Source: Anaerolineae bacterium
GTDB lineage: Bacteria; Chloroflexota; Anaerolineae; Anaerolineales; UBA4823
Length of the DNA stretch: 32,352 nt
Assembly: GCA_003130835.1 (NCBI GenBank)
Contig: QEXX01000042.1
Location: 1-32,352 of the forward strand
Reading direction: 5' to 3'
Below, piece after piece: positions 7,047 through 14,767 of the stretch (position 1 is the first letter of the stretch; each line of letters opens with the position of its first letter). A program made the position numbers and the translations under genes. The notes beneath the pieces are model-generated. The model had not been told where the DNA came from. It was given only the letters and a program-made list of their open reading frames with translations, and searched no databases.

Positions 7047-10000
7047 ATGACCCAAACATCCATTGAGAAGTTTCAATCCCTTCTACGCGAGCTTTTCCAA
7101 TTCGACTGCGCCGACCTCGATTTCGGCATCTACCGCATCATGAACCACAAGCGGGCGGTCATTGAGCAGTTCATCGCCCAAGACCTGCCCAAAGCGATTG
7201 CCGAAGAACTCGCGCGCGGCGCGCTGGCCGAACAATCACAGGCGGCACAGGAATTGCAAGCCGCAAAGAGAAAAGTTCTGGACGCCCTGGGCGAGGAGGC
7301 ACTGGACGCGGACGGCCGCCTGAAGGATGCCTTCCACAATACGCCCGCTGGCAAAGCCTATGTGGAAGCGCAAGCCAAAGCCGCCGGCAGCCGTTCAACC
7401 GAGGCACTGGAGACCGCCATCTACAACCACCTCTACACCTTCTTCAGCCGCTACTGGCAGGATGGCGACATTATCTCCAAGCGCCGCTACTCGAAGAAAG
7501 AACGCTACGCCATCCCCTACAACGGCGAGGAAGTCTATCTCTACTGGGCTAACCACGACCAATACTACGTAAAGAGCGGCGAGTACTTTACCGACTACAC
7601 CTATCAGGCGCCCAACGGCGTGACCGTGCACTTCAAACTTCGCCAGGCGGATGTGGAGCAGAACAACGTCAAGGGCGAAAAGCGCTTCTTCCTGCTGCGC
7701 CTGGACGAGATCGCCTGGGACGAAGGCTCTCCTCTCCTACCGGGAGAGGGGCTGGGGGTGAGGGGTACGCTCACCATCCCCTTTGAGTTCCGCCCGCTAA
7801 CCGCGCAGGAAACCATCACCTACGGCCAGAAGAACCAGCAGGAAGCCATCATCGCCAAGGCCGTGGACGAAATCCCGAAGCGCGTCAAAGCCCCTGAGGC
7901 GCTGGCCGCTCTGACCGCTGAACGACGCCAATCTGGGAACGCGGGCGTCTCGTCCGCTTCGTTCGCTTCGTCTGCTTTGGGGCATCACCTGCGTCAGTAC
8001 ACCCGCCGCAACACCAGCGACTTTTTCATCCACAAGGACCTGCGCGGCTTCCTTTCCCGCGAGCTGGACTTTTACCTCAAAAACGAAGTGCTCAACCTAG
8101 AGGAAATGGAAGCCGCCGGCGAAGGACTGACTGAGGGCTGGTTCCAATTGGTGCGCCTCATCAAGCGCATAGGCCTTGCCATCATCGAATTCCTGGCGCA
8201 GATTGAGGACTTCCAGAAGATGCTCTGGGAGAAAAAGAAGTTCCTCACCGAGACCTTTTACGTGGTCACCGTGGGCAACATCCCCGAAGCCTTCTACCCC
8301 GAAATCGCCGCCTGCGAAGCGCAGTGGGAGGAGTGGAAGAAATTGGGTCTTATCCCGGAGGAAAACGGACGGGACGTCCGTAATCCCGGGATCTCGGACG
8401 TCCCGTCCGTTCCGTCCGCAGTTAGGGGCTGGCACTCGCGTGGCTACCTGCCTCATTTCGACGCCAGCAACATCTGCCAATTCATCACCTTCCGCCTGCA
8501 TGACTCAGTGCCCGCTCCTGTCATTGAGCGATGGAAGCAGGAATTACACTGGCATGAAGGACTGTCGGCAGACTCTAAAGAAGCCGTGGAACTACGCAAG
8601 CGCATCGAGAAATATGCCGATAGTGGCAAAGGCGCCTGCTACCTGCGCGACGAACGCATCGCCCGCCTGGTTCAGGATGCGTTGAAACACTTCGATGGCG
8701 AGCGCTACCGACTTATCGCCTGGTGCATCATGCCCAATCATGTCCATGTCTTGATTGAGATGATGGACGTATCCCTTTCGGACATCGTGCAAAGTTGGAA
8801 ATCCTACACCGCGCATCAGGCGAACAAACTGCTTGGTCGAAGCGGAACCTTCTGGGGTCCAGATTATTTTGACCGCTACATCCGTGATGAGAAGCACTTC
8901 AACGCCACGGTCGAATATATCCTGCAAAATCCGGTCAAAGCCGGCCTGGTGGACACTCCCGAAAAATGGCCCTGGGCAGGATACACTGGGAACGCAAATG
9001 TCACTGGGAACGCAGACGCCCCGTCTGCTCCCAACCGCCCCAACGGACGGGACATCCGTGATCCCAGGGTTGCCTTTCTCCAAGCCCATCCCACCCTGCC
9101 GCTGGACACGCGCCACTTTTCACCAGAGTTTGTGGACCGCTTGGTGGCTTCCTTTGAAAACCTAGACGAGCTGACCGACGGCCTGCTGGTGCACTCCGAA
9201 AACTGGCAGGCGCTGAATCTGCTTCAGGAAAAGTACCGCGAACGGGTGAAGTGCATCTACATTGACCCGCCGTATAATACAGCGGCTTCTGAAATTCTTT
9301 ACAAGAACAATTATAAACACTCCTCTTGGCTCGCGCTAATGGAAAATCGGCTGCGTTTGGGCCAAGGTGTCCTAACCAACAATGGGGTCGGAATAGTGGC
9401 AATAGATGATACCGAGAAAACCGTGCTGTCACAACTAATCACCTTTTTGTTCCCCAATCATGATCAGAATGTTGTTGTTAATCATCACCCTGCTGGGGCT
9501 GGTCTTGAGGGTGCCAACATATCAACGACTCATGAGTACGCAATCTTTATTCCTCCAGCAGGGCAGAAAGTACTCTATGGGCCCAAGACTGTTGCTGGAG
9601 AAAGCAGAATCGCATTTATTCGAACAGGCACAGCGGAGAGCAACCTTAGGAAAGGACGCCCAAATAGTTTTTACGCAGTTCTTGTCAATCCAGTGACTTC
9701 TCAAGTAGTAGGCGCCGAACCCCCGCCTCGAGGTGGACAATACCCGAGAGGAGCAACTCAAGACGGCTTGTTACGGATATATCCCGTGAGCGAAGATGGT
9801 ACGGAACGGGTTTGGCGAAGATCGTATGAGTCCTTTTTTGAAGAACTCTCGCAAGGGAATATTGAGTGCGTCAACAATAAGACCCTCTATCTTAAGTCCG
9901 ATCCAACGGATAGACACAAACCGATTTTTAGTAACTGGACTGACACCCGTTACAATGCAGGTGCCCACGGGACTAATTTGCTAACCAACATTATCGGGGT

Positions 10001-10892
10001 CCCATTGTTTTCGTATCCAAAGTCTCTTTATACAGTAGTGGACTGTATCTCTGCTGTGACGGTTAGATCACCAGACGCAAGTATTCTCGACTTCTTCGCC
10101 GGCTCCGGCACCACCGGCCACGCGGTCATCAATCTCAACCGTGAAGACGGCGGGCGGCGCAAGTTCATCCTGGTGGAGATGGCGCACTACTTCGACACCG
10201 TGCTCCTGCCGCGCATCAAGAAGGTCACCTTCACACCGGAGTGGAAGGACGGCAAGCCCAAACGCATGGCCACCGCCGAGGAAGCCAAACGCTCCCCGCG
10301 TATCGTCAAGGTCATCCGCCTGGAGTCCTACGAGGACGCCCTCAACAATCTGACCTTCGACGAACAAAGCGGCCAGCAGGCGCTCAAGTTTGAAGATTAC
10401 CTGCTTTCCTACATGCTGCGCTGGGAGACGCGCCACAGCGAAACCCTGCTCAACGTGGAACAGTTACAGTCGCCGTTCTCCTACAAACTTCACCTCCACC
10501 GCAACGGCGAGACGCGCGTCCGCCCTGTGGACCTGCCCGAAACCTTTGCTTATCTCCTGGGGCTGGACGTGCAGACGCGCAAGGTCTATCTGAGCAGGCG
10601 GGACGCCTGCGATCCCGGGGAAGCCGGGAACGCGGGCGTCTCGACCGCCGACCGCTACCTGGTCTATCACGGCGCCCTGCGCAACGGCCGCACCGTTGCC
10701 GTCATCTGGCGCAAGACCCAGGGTTGGACGGCGGAAGACTATGAGCGCGATGCCGCCTTCGTCGCCGAACAGGAACTGACCGCCGGCGCGGACGAAATCT
10801 ACGTCAACGGCGACTCGCGCATCCCCGGCGCGCGCTCGCTCGATCCGATTTTCAAAGAACGTATGTTTGCTGGAGTGGAGGCACAGGTATAA
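7047..10892 (+). CDS. Type III-like DNA methyltransferase (Mod) with in-frame RAYT and repeat insertions
   Basis: One open frame of 1,281 residues, far longer than related Mod proteins. The Mod parts are an N-terminal domain (residues 1-430), catalytic motif IV IDPPYNT near 739, a putative target-recognition region (about 760-1015), the SAM-binding motif I FFAGSGTTGHAV near 1016 and a C-terminal domain. Motif IV before motif I is the beta-class order of type III N6-adenine or N4-cytosine methyltransferases. Foreign segments interrupt it without breaking the frame: a repeat near residues 230-240, a repeat near 295-305, a full RAYT transposase with flanking REP-like hairpins at about 440-674, and a REP hairpin near 1184-1200. 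DNA from about 9280 to 10085 is visibly lower in GC than its flanks. The frame opens at a TTG at 6984; the ATG at 7047 begins the recognisable protein. MNT, HEPN and res genes follow. Whether the enzyme still works is unknown. Confidence 0.85.
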   Translation: MTQTSIEKFQSLLRELFQFDCADLDFGIYRIMNHKRAVIEQFIAQDLPKAIAEELARGALAEQSQAAQELQAAKRKVLDALGEEALDADGRLKDAFHNTPAGKAYVEAQAKAAGSRSTEALETAIYNHLYTFFSRYWQDGDIISKRRYSKKERYAIPYNGEEVYLYWANHDQYYVKSGEYFTDYTYQAPNGVTVHFKLRQADVEQNNVKGEKRFFLLRLDEIAWDEGSPLLPGEGLGVRGTLTIPFEFRPLTAQETITYGQKNQQEAIIAKAVDEIPKRVKAPEALAALTAERRQSGNAGVSSASFASSALGHHLRQYTRRNTSDFFIHKDLRGFLSRELDFYLKNEVLNLEEMEAAGEGLTEGWFQLVRLIKRIGLAIIEFLAQIEDFQKMLWEKKKFLTETFYVVTVGNIPEAFYPEIAACEAQWEEWKKLGLIPEENGRDVRNPGISDVPSVPSAVRGWHSRGYLPHFDASNICQFITFRLHDSVPAPVIERWKQELHWHEGLSADSKEAVELRKRIEKYADSGKGACYLRDERIARLVQDALKHFDGERYRLIAWCIMPNHVHVLIEMMDVSLSDIVQSWKSYTAHQANKLLGRSGTFWGPDYFDRYIRDEKHFNATVEYILQNPVKAGLVDTPEKWPWAGYTGNANVTGNADAPSAPNRPNGRDIRDPRVAFLQAHPTLPLDTRHFSPEFVDRLVASFENLDELTDGLLVHSENWQALNLLQEKYRERVKCIYIDPPYNTAASEILYKNNYKHSSWLALMENRLRLGQGVLTNNGVGIVAIDDTEKTVLSQLITFLFPNHDQNVVVNHHPAGAGLEGANISTTHEYAIFIPPAGQKVLYGPKTVAGESRIAFIRTGTAESNLRKGRPNSFYAVLVNPVTSQVVGAEPPPRGGQYPRGATQDGLLRIYPVSEDGTERVWRRSYESFFEELSQGNIECVNNKTLYLKSDPTDRHKPIFSNWTDTRYNAGAHGTNLLTNIIGVPLFSYPKSLYTVVDCISAVTVRSPDASILDFFAGSGTTGHAVINLNREDGGRRKFILVEMAHYFDTVLLPRIKKVTFTPEWKDGKPKRMATAEEAKRSPRIVKVIRLESYEDALNNLTFDEQSGQQALKFEDYLLSYMLRWETRHSETLLNVEQLQSPFSYKLHLHRNGETRVRPVDLPETFAYLLGLDVQTRKVYLSRRDACDPGEAGNAGVSTADRYLVYHGALRNGRTVAVIWRKTQGWTAEDYERDAAFVAEQELTAGADEIYVNGDSRIPGARSLDPIFKERMFAGVEAQV
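7738..7765 (+). repeat. Dispersed GGGAGARG-type repeat inside mod
   Basis: This 28-nt copy matches the intergenic copy at 1355-1382 at 24 of 28 positions. It is translated within mod as LPGEGLGVRG, between two stretches that would join naturally (DEIAWDEG and TLTIPFEFRPL). The insertion keeps the frame. Confidence 0.75.
7933..7957 (+). repeat. REP-like half-element inside mod, copy 1
   Basis: The 25-nt unit starting ctgggaacgcgggcgtctcg recurs at 9004-9028 and 10624-10648. Here it is translated GNAGVSSA and followed by a short run with tandem cgcttcgt-like repeats (translated SFASSA) up to about 7976. It interrupts the Mod N-terminal domain in frame just before the conserved-looking HHLRQYTRRNTSDFF. 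Confidence 0.7.
8366..8409. repeat. Left REP hairpin of the RAYT element
   Basis: A perfect 15-bp inverted repeat (cggacgggacgtccg at 8366-8380, its complement at 8395-8409) encloses a 14-nt loop that itself contains the palindrome atcccgggat. In the Mod frame it reads GRDVRNPGISDVPSV. Such a hairpin is the expected substrate of the adjacent RAYT. Confidence 0.85.
8986..9067. repeat. Right REP pair of the RAYT element
   Basis: A partial ctgggaacgc unit at 8986 and a full unit at 9004-9028 are 18 bases apart. They are followed by 9044-9067, which is nearly the inverse complement of the second unit (18 of 24 positions). The last part repeats the left-end sequence. Two opposed REP halves make a REPIN-like structure. 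The translation in Mod is TGNANV, TGNADA, then GRDIRDPRV. Confidence 0.75.
10599..10648. repeat. REP hairpin inside mod, C-terminal copy
   Basis: The arms at 10599-10618 and 10624-10643 are inverted complements at 17 of 20 positions around a 5-nt loop. The right arm belongs to the same 25-nt family as 7933-7957 and 9004-9028. It is translated in the same frame as those copies, giving RDACDPGEAGNAGVSTA within the Mod C-terminal domain. Confidence 0.8.
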
Positions 10893-10915
10893 AGATCCAC
10901 ATAGACAAAAAAGCG

Positions 10916-11185
10916 TTGGCGGAGTTCTGCCGACGGCATCGCATCCGCAAACTGGCGTTCTTCGGTTCGGTGCTTCGCGACGATTTCGGTCCGGCGAGTG
11001 ACGTGGACGTGCTGGTGGAGTTCGAGTCAGGGGCGCGGGTGGGGCTGATCCGGTTAGCGGGTATAGAAAACGAGTTAAGCGAACTTTTGGGGCGAAAGGT
11101 TGACCTGAACACGCCTGGTTGTTTGAGCCCGTATTTCCGGGATGAAGTGCTACGGGAGGCGGAGGTGGTCCATGAGCAAGCATGA
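10916..11185 (+). CDS. mntA: MNT-type nucleotidyltransferase, antitoxin of a HEPN/MNT pair
   Basis: The 89-residue product is a minimal nucleotidyltransferase. FFGSVLRDDFG followed by SDVDVLVEF gives the GS...DxD signature that binds metal and nucleotide. In characterised HEPN/MNT systems MntA adds AMP units to the HEPN toxin and so inactivates it. The only start in the predicted frame is TTG at 10916. However, homologous-looking sequence (KIHIDKKA) continues upstream in the same frame to an ATA at 10889 that overlaps the mod stop codon, so the true start is unsettled. The gene lies in the mod-res cassette and overlaps the HEPN gene by 14 bases. It could regulate expression of the cassette as well as the toxin. 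Confidence 0.85.
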   Translation: MAEFCRRHRIRKLAFFGSVLRDDFGPASDVDVLVEFESGARVGLIRLAGIENELSELLGRKVDLNTPGCLSPYFRDEVLREAEVVHEQA

Positions 11186-11516
11186 CGACCGCACGAGCAT
11201 GCGTCAAATGCTCGAGTACGCGCGAAAGGCCCGCAATATAGCCATGGGTCGGCGGCGCGAGGATCTGGACCGCGACGAGGTGCTTCAACTAGCACTCACG
11301 CGCGCTGTGGAGGTCATTGGGGAGGCAGCGGGCAGGATATCTGACGCCACCCGAAACCAGCACAGTGAAATTCCCTGGCGCGATATCGTGGGGATGCGCA
11401 ACCGGCTCATCCATGGCTATGACGCCGTAGATGCTAACTTGCTCTGGGACACGGTAACCGTGGACCTGCCGCCTCTGATCGAGGCGTTGGAGCGGATACT
11501 TGGGGAGAAGAAGTGA
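11172..11516 (+). CDS. hepT: HEPN domain toxin of a HEPN/MNT pair (HepT-like, DUF86)
   Basis: The protein has 114 residues, mostly helical. The catalytic Rx4HxY motif is intact as RNRLIHGY near residues 77-84, following IPWRDIVGM, as in DUF86 / HepT proteins. These act as RNases or as translation-blocking toxins and are silenced by AMP transfer to the motif tyrosine from the MNT partner. The longer frame from 11142 is rejected because the ATG at 11172 has a strong GGAGG-rich site (about 11157-11168) and yields the family N-terminus. The stop codon overlaps the ATG of res (TGATG), so toxin and restriction subunit are translationally coupled. This is tighter than expected for a chance insertion. 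Confidence 0.88.
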   Translation: MSKHDDRTSMRQMLEYARKARNIAMGRRREDLDRDEVLQLALTRAVEVIGEAAGRISDATRNQHSEIPWRDIVGMRNRLIHGYDAVDANLLWDTVTVDLPPLIEALERILGEKK

Positions 11517-14500
11517 TGGCCAGCCGGCGAACCACAGTCGGCCAAGACGCGAGTAGCGCTTGCGGCGCGGCACAATACCCCAAACTCGAAAATCGGCTGG
11601 TCCTGCTCGCCTGGCTCAACAGCCTCTTCGGCTACCGGAGCAACCGCGAACTGCTGGAAGACTGCAAGACGGTCAGCGAAGGTTTTGGCGCGGACGGGCG
11701 CAGTTACCTCTATCATCATCTGGTTGCCCGCGGCAGTCAGGTGAAAATCCCTGCCGACGACCTGGAACGCTACGACGCCAACATCCGCCAGCACCTGGAG
11801 TCCATCAACCGTGGCCGCACGGAGAAAATCACCCTGCGTTACTTCCAGCACCTGGCCGCCCTTTACACGGAAATCTACCTCGACCGCCTTTTCAACCATA
11901 AGGCGCAACTGATGTCTGACCTGAACACCTTCGTGGCTGGGCGCAACGCCAGCCGTCTACCTGTCGAACCGCAGGATGAATCTTTTACTGAAGACGACCT
12001 GACCAAACTGGCCTTCTGGATGGCCACCGGTAGCGGCAAGACGCTTCTCCTGCACCTGAACTACCACCAATTCCTGCACTACGGTACGGGTGAGTCGGCG
12101 ACTCGCTCCCCGCTCGACAACATCCTGCTCATCACCCCCAACGAGGGCTTGAGTGGGCAGCACCTGGCTGAACTGGACGCTTCCGGCATCCCAGCGCGGC
12201 GCTTCGACCTGAACGCGGGCAGCCTGTTGAGCGGCCGGACCGTCGTGCAGGTCATCGAGATCACCAAACTAGTGGAGGAAAAGCGCGGCGGCGGTGTGAG
12301 CGTCCCCGTGGAAGCCTTCGAGGGCCACAATCTCATCTTTGTGGACGAGGGGCACAAAGGCTCCGGCGGCGAAGCCTGGCGCAAATACCGCGACGCGCTG
12401 GGCGCGAGCGGCTTCACCTTCGAATACAGCGCCACCTTCGGGCAGGCGCTTTCCGCGGCGCGCAACGACCCGCTCACCGCCGAATACGGCAAGGCCATCC
12501 TCTTCGATTACTCCTACCGTTACTTCTACGGCGACGGCTTCGGCAAGGACTTTCGCATCCTGAACCTGCGCGATGAGACCCGTCCCGACCAGACGGATAC
12601 TCTGCTTCTCGGCAACCTGCTTTCGTTCTACGAGCAGGTGCGGCTCTATGAAGAACAGACGGACGCCCTGCGCCCCTACAACCTGGAAAAGCCGCTGTGG
12701 GTGTTTGTCGGTAGCACGGTCAACGCCGTTTACACCGAGAACAAGCAGCCGCGCAGCGACGTGCTGACCGTGACGCGCTTCCTGCACCGCTTTCTGAGCG
12801 AGCGCAAATGGGCAGTAGCGACCATCGAAGCCGTCCTGAAGGGCAAAACCGGCCTGGCCTCGCCGGATGGCAGCGACGTGTTTGCCGGGCGCTTTCCTGC
12901 CCTGCGCGAAGCCGGCCTGCTCCCTGCACGCTTGTATGAGGATATCCTTCAGCGCATTTTTCACGCCCCGGCTGGCGGCGGTCTGCACTTGTGCGACATC
13001 AAGAGCAGCCCCGGCGAACTGGGGCTGAAGGCAGCCAATGCCGAAGACTACTTCGGCCTGATTTACATCGGCGACACATCCGAATTCAAGAAACTGGTCG
13101 AGGCCGGCGCGCCGGGAATCATCCTGGAACAGGACGCCATCGCCGCTTCCCTGTTCGAGCGCATCAACCGCCCCGATGCCGGCCTGCACGTGCTCATTGG
13201 CGCCAAAAAGTTTATGGAAGGCTGGAACTCCTGGCGCGTCGCCAGCATGGGACTGCTCAACATCGGGCGGCAGGAAGGATCGCAAATCATCCAACTGTTC
13301 GGACGCGGCGTGCGCCTGAAGGGCAAAGACATGTGTCTTAAACGCAGCGCGGCGCTGGAAGGCAGTCATCCCCGACATCTGCGTCTGCTGGAAACGCTTA
13401 ACATCTTTGCCGTGCGCGCCAACTATATGGCGCAATTCCGTGACTATCTGGAACGCGAGGGTGTGGAGGTCGAACCGGCCATCGAACTGCCGCTCTTCGT
13501 CTGGGCCAACGAGCAATTCCTTCAGCACGGGCTGGTGGTGCCGCGTCCGCCCGAAGGCCGCGACTTTGCCGCCGAGACCACCCTGGTGCTGGAACCAGAC
13601 CCCGGTCTCCCCGTGCAAGTAGACCTGTCTGTGCGCGTGCAAACGATGGAAAGCGCCCCGACCGGACTGCATACGGTGGACGTTCGCGCCGGTCTTGTAC
13701 AGGCGATTCCCGCCGAAAGCCTTGACCTGGTGGACTGGCAGCAGATCTATCTTGATTTGCTGGTCTACAAGGAGCGCAAAGGGCTGACCAACCTGCTCAT
13801 CCGCCCGGAGACGCTCCGTCGGATTATCGAACTGAAGAACGACAAGGGCGTGCCGGTTTGCACCGTGATTGCCGATGAACAGGTGACCCGTCCGCAATCG
13901 TTCAGAGACCGCACTTTGCTCCAGCAGGCCGTGACCCAGCTTCTCAACCGCTATGTGGACAGGTTCTATCAAGTCCGCCGCGAGCAATGGGACGAGCAGA
14001 CGCTGGTCTATCGGCCGTTGGACAGAAGCGATCCTAACCTGGGCTTCCGGCCGCCGGGCATCGCTGAAGCAAAACCGGGCTATGTGGTCAGAGTGCCGCG
14101 TTCGGAGCAGCAGTTAGTCGAGGCGGTGCAAAAGTTACTTCAAGAGCAGGAACGCCTGTATCAGCAAGAAAACGCCGGCTTGCCGCGCCTGCACTTCGAC
14201 CGTCACCTGTATCAACCACTGCTGGTAGAGATGCCGGAAAGGGCGCAAATCGTCCCGCCAGGGCTGGAAGAGAGCGAGGCGCGCTTTGTGCGCGACCTGC
14301 GCGACTACTGGAATGCCGAAAAGGATCAATCGCTGGCGGACAAGGAAATCTTTCTGTTGCGCAATCTCAGCCGCGGCTACGGGATAGGCTTCTTTGAAGA
14401 ACGAGGCTTTTACCCCGATTTTATCCTGTGGGTCTTGGACCAGACGACGAAAGCCCAGCGCATCGTCTTCATCGAACCGCACGGCATGTTGCACGCAAAG

Positions 14501-14767
14501 GCCTATATCCATGATGAAAAGGCGCGCCTGCATGAGCGGCTGCCGGATTTGGCAAAACAGATTGCCCAACACAGCAGCCAGAAAGATATTACTTTGGATG
14601 CTTTCATTGTTTCCGCCACGCCTTACGACGAACTTTACAGGCGTTACGATGATGGAACGTGGAACCGAGCGAAATTCGCCGAAAGGCACATCCTTTTTCC
14701 AGAGGACGGACAGGGTTATGACTACATGAGAATAATATTCGAGCAGCTAACCCGCGCCTGCACCTGA
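11516..14767 (+). CDS. Type III-like restriction enzyme helicase-nuclease subunit (Res)
   Basis: The protein has 1,083 residues. An SF2 helicase core begins with Walker A ATGSGKT near residue 170 and motif II VDEGHKG near 276, followed by EYSATFGQ (motif III) and FGRGVRLKGK (motif VI region). The C-terminal end carries a PD-(D/E)XK-like nuclease signature, FYPDFILWV then IVFIEPHGM near 965-990, with His where Lys is usual. Res subunits use ATP to communicate between sites and cut unmodified DNA with Mod. The first 20 residues (GQDASSACGAAQ before KLENRLVLLAWL) look unrelated to the family, and a small palindromic insertion may lie at 12088-12109. A GTG at 11513 is an alternative start. Last gene of the cassette. 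Confidence 0.85.
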   Translation: MASRRTTVGQDASSACGAAQYPKLENRLVLLAWLNSLFGYRSNRELLEDCKTVSEGFGADGRSYLYHHLVARGSQVKIPADDLERYDANIRQHLESINRGRTEKITLRYFQHLAALYTEIYLDRLFNHKAQLMSDLNTFVAGRNASRLPVEPQDESFTEDDLTKLAFWMATGSGKTLLLHLNYHQFLHYGTGESATRSPLDNILLITPNEGLSGQHLAELDASGIPARRFDLNAGSLLSGRTVVQVIEITKLVEEKRGGGVSVPVEAFEGHNLIFVDEGHKGSGGEAWRKYRDALGASGFTFEYSATFGQALSAARNDPLTAEYGKAILFDYSYRYFYGDGFGKDFRILNLRDETRPDQTDTLLLGNLLSFYEQVRLYEEQTDALRPYNLEKPLWVFVGSTVNAVYTENKQPRSDVLTVTRFLHRFLSERKWAVATIEAVLKGKTGLASPDGSDVFAGRFPALREAGLLPARLYEDILQRIFHAPAGGGLHLCDIKSSPGELGLKAANAEDYFGLIYIGDTSEFKKLVEAGAPGIILEQDAIAASLFERINRPDAGLHVLIGAKKFMEGWNSWRVASMGLLNIGRQEGSQIIQLFGRGVRLKGKDMCLKRSAALEGSHPRHLRLLETLNIFAVRANYMAQFRDYLEREGVEVEPAIELPLFVWANEQFLQHGLVVPRPPEGRDFAAETTLVLEPDPGLPVQVDLSVRVQTMESAPTGLHTVDVRAGLVQAIPAESLDLVDWQQIYLDLLVYKERKGLTNLLIRPETLRRIIELKNDKGVPVCTVIADEQVTRPQSFRDRTLLQQAVTQLLNRYVDRFYQVRREQWDEQTLVYRPLDRSDPNLGFRPPGIAEAKPGYVVRVPRSEQQLVEAVQKLLQEQERLYQQENAGLPRLHFDRHLYQPLLVEMPERAQIVPPGLEESEARFVRDLRDYWNAEKDQSLADKEIFLLRNLSRGYGIGFFEERGFYPDFILWVLDQTTKAQRIVFIEPHGMLHAKAYIHDEKARLHERLPDLAKQIAQHSSQKDITLDAFIVSATPYDELYRRYDDGTWNRAKFAERHILFPEDGQGYDYMRIIFEQLTRACT
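12088..12109. repeat. Possible small palindromic insertion in res
   Basis: A perfect gagtc-ggc-gactc core (12092-12104), extending imperfectly outward on both sides, is translated TGESATRSP between FLHY and LDNILLITPNEG. The adjoining parts read as continuous Res sequence without it. This would be a further frame-preserving repeat in the cassette, but with only one copy in the window it is a weak call. Confidence 0.35.

Larger units (their letters stand above)
8366..9067 (+). mobile_element. RAYT (REP-associated tyrosine transposase) with flanking REPs, inserted in frame in mod
   Basis: Between REP-like sequences lies a complete Y1/HUH transposase domain of about 185 residues, from about 8429 to 8985. 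It opens with LPHFDASNICQFITFRLHDS, has the HUH metal site in CIMPNHVHVLIE and the catalytic tyrosine in FDRYIRDEKHF, and ends ILQNPVKAGLV...WPWAGY. These are the signatures of TnpA-REP proteins, which cut and join single-stranded REP hairpins. The two ends share a direct repeat (8366-8387 and 9044-9065, 20 of 22 identical). No ATG lies before the HUH motif, so the domain appears to be made only as part of the Mod polypeptide, or from a weak internal GTG near 8508. No stop or frameshift was seen. I see no intein splice motifs. Confidence 0.85.

Noticed and set aside
8366-9067. Intein interpretation of the insertion in mod
   Set aside because: There is no Cys/Ser at the entry junction, no splicing-block motifs and no terminal His-Asn; the content is a RAYT with REP hairpins.
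10464-11288. A 274-codon minus-strand frame across the mod end and the MNT/HEPN genes
   Set aside because: It is antisense to genes with intact catalytic motifs and shows no domain of its own.
12269-13987. A 572-codon open frame on the minus strand opposite res
   Set aside because: It is antisense to well-supported helicase motifs, has no recognisable domain, and is explained by the high GC third positions of res.
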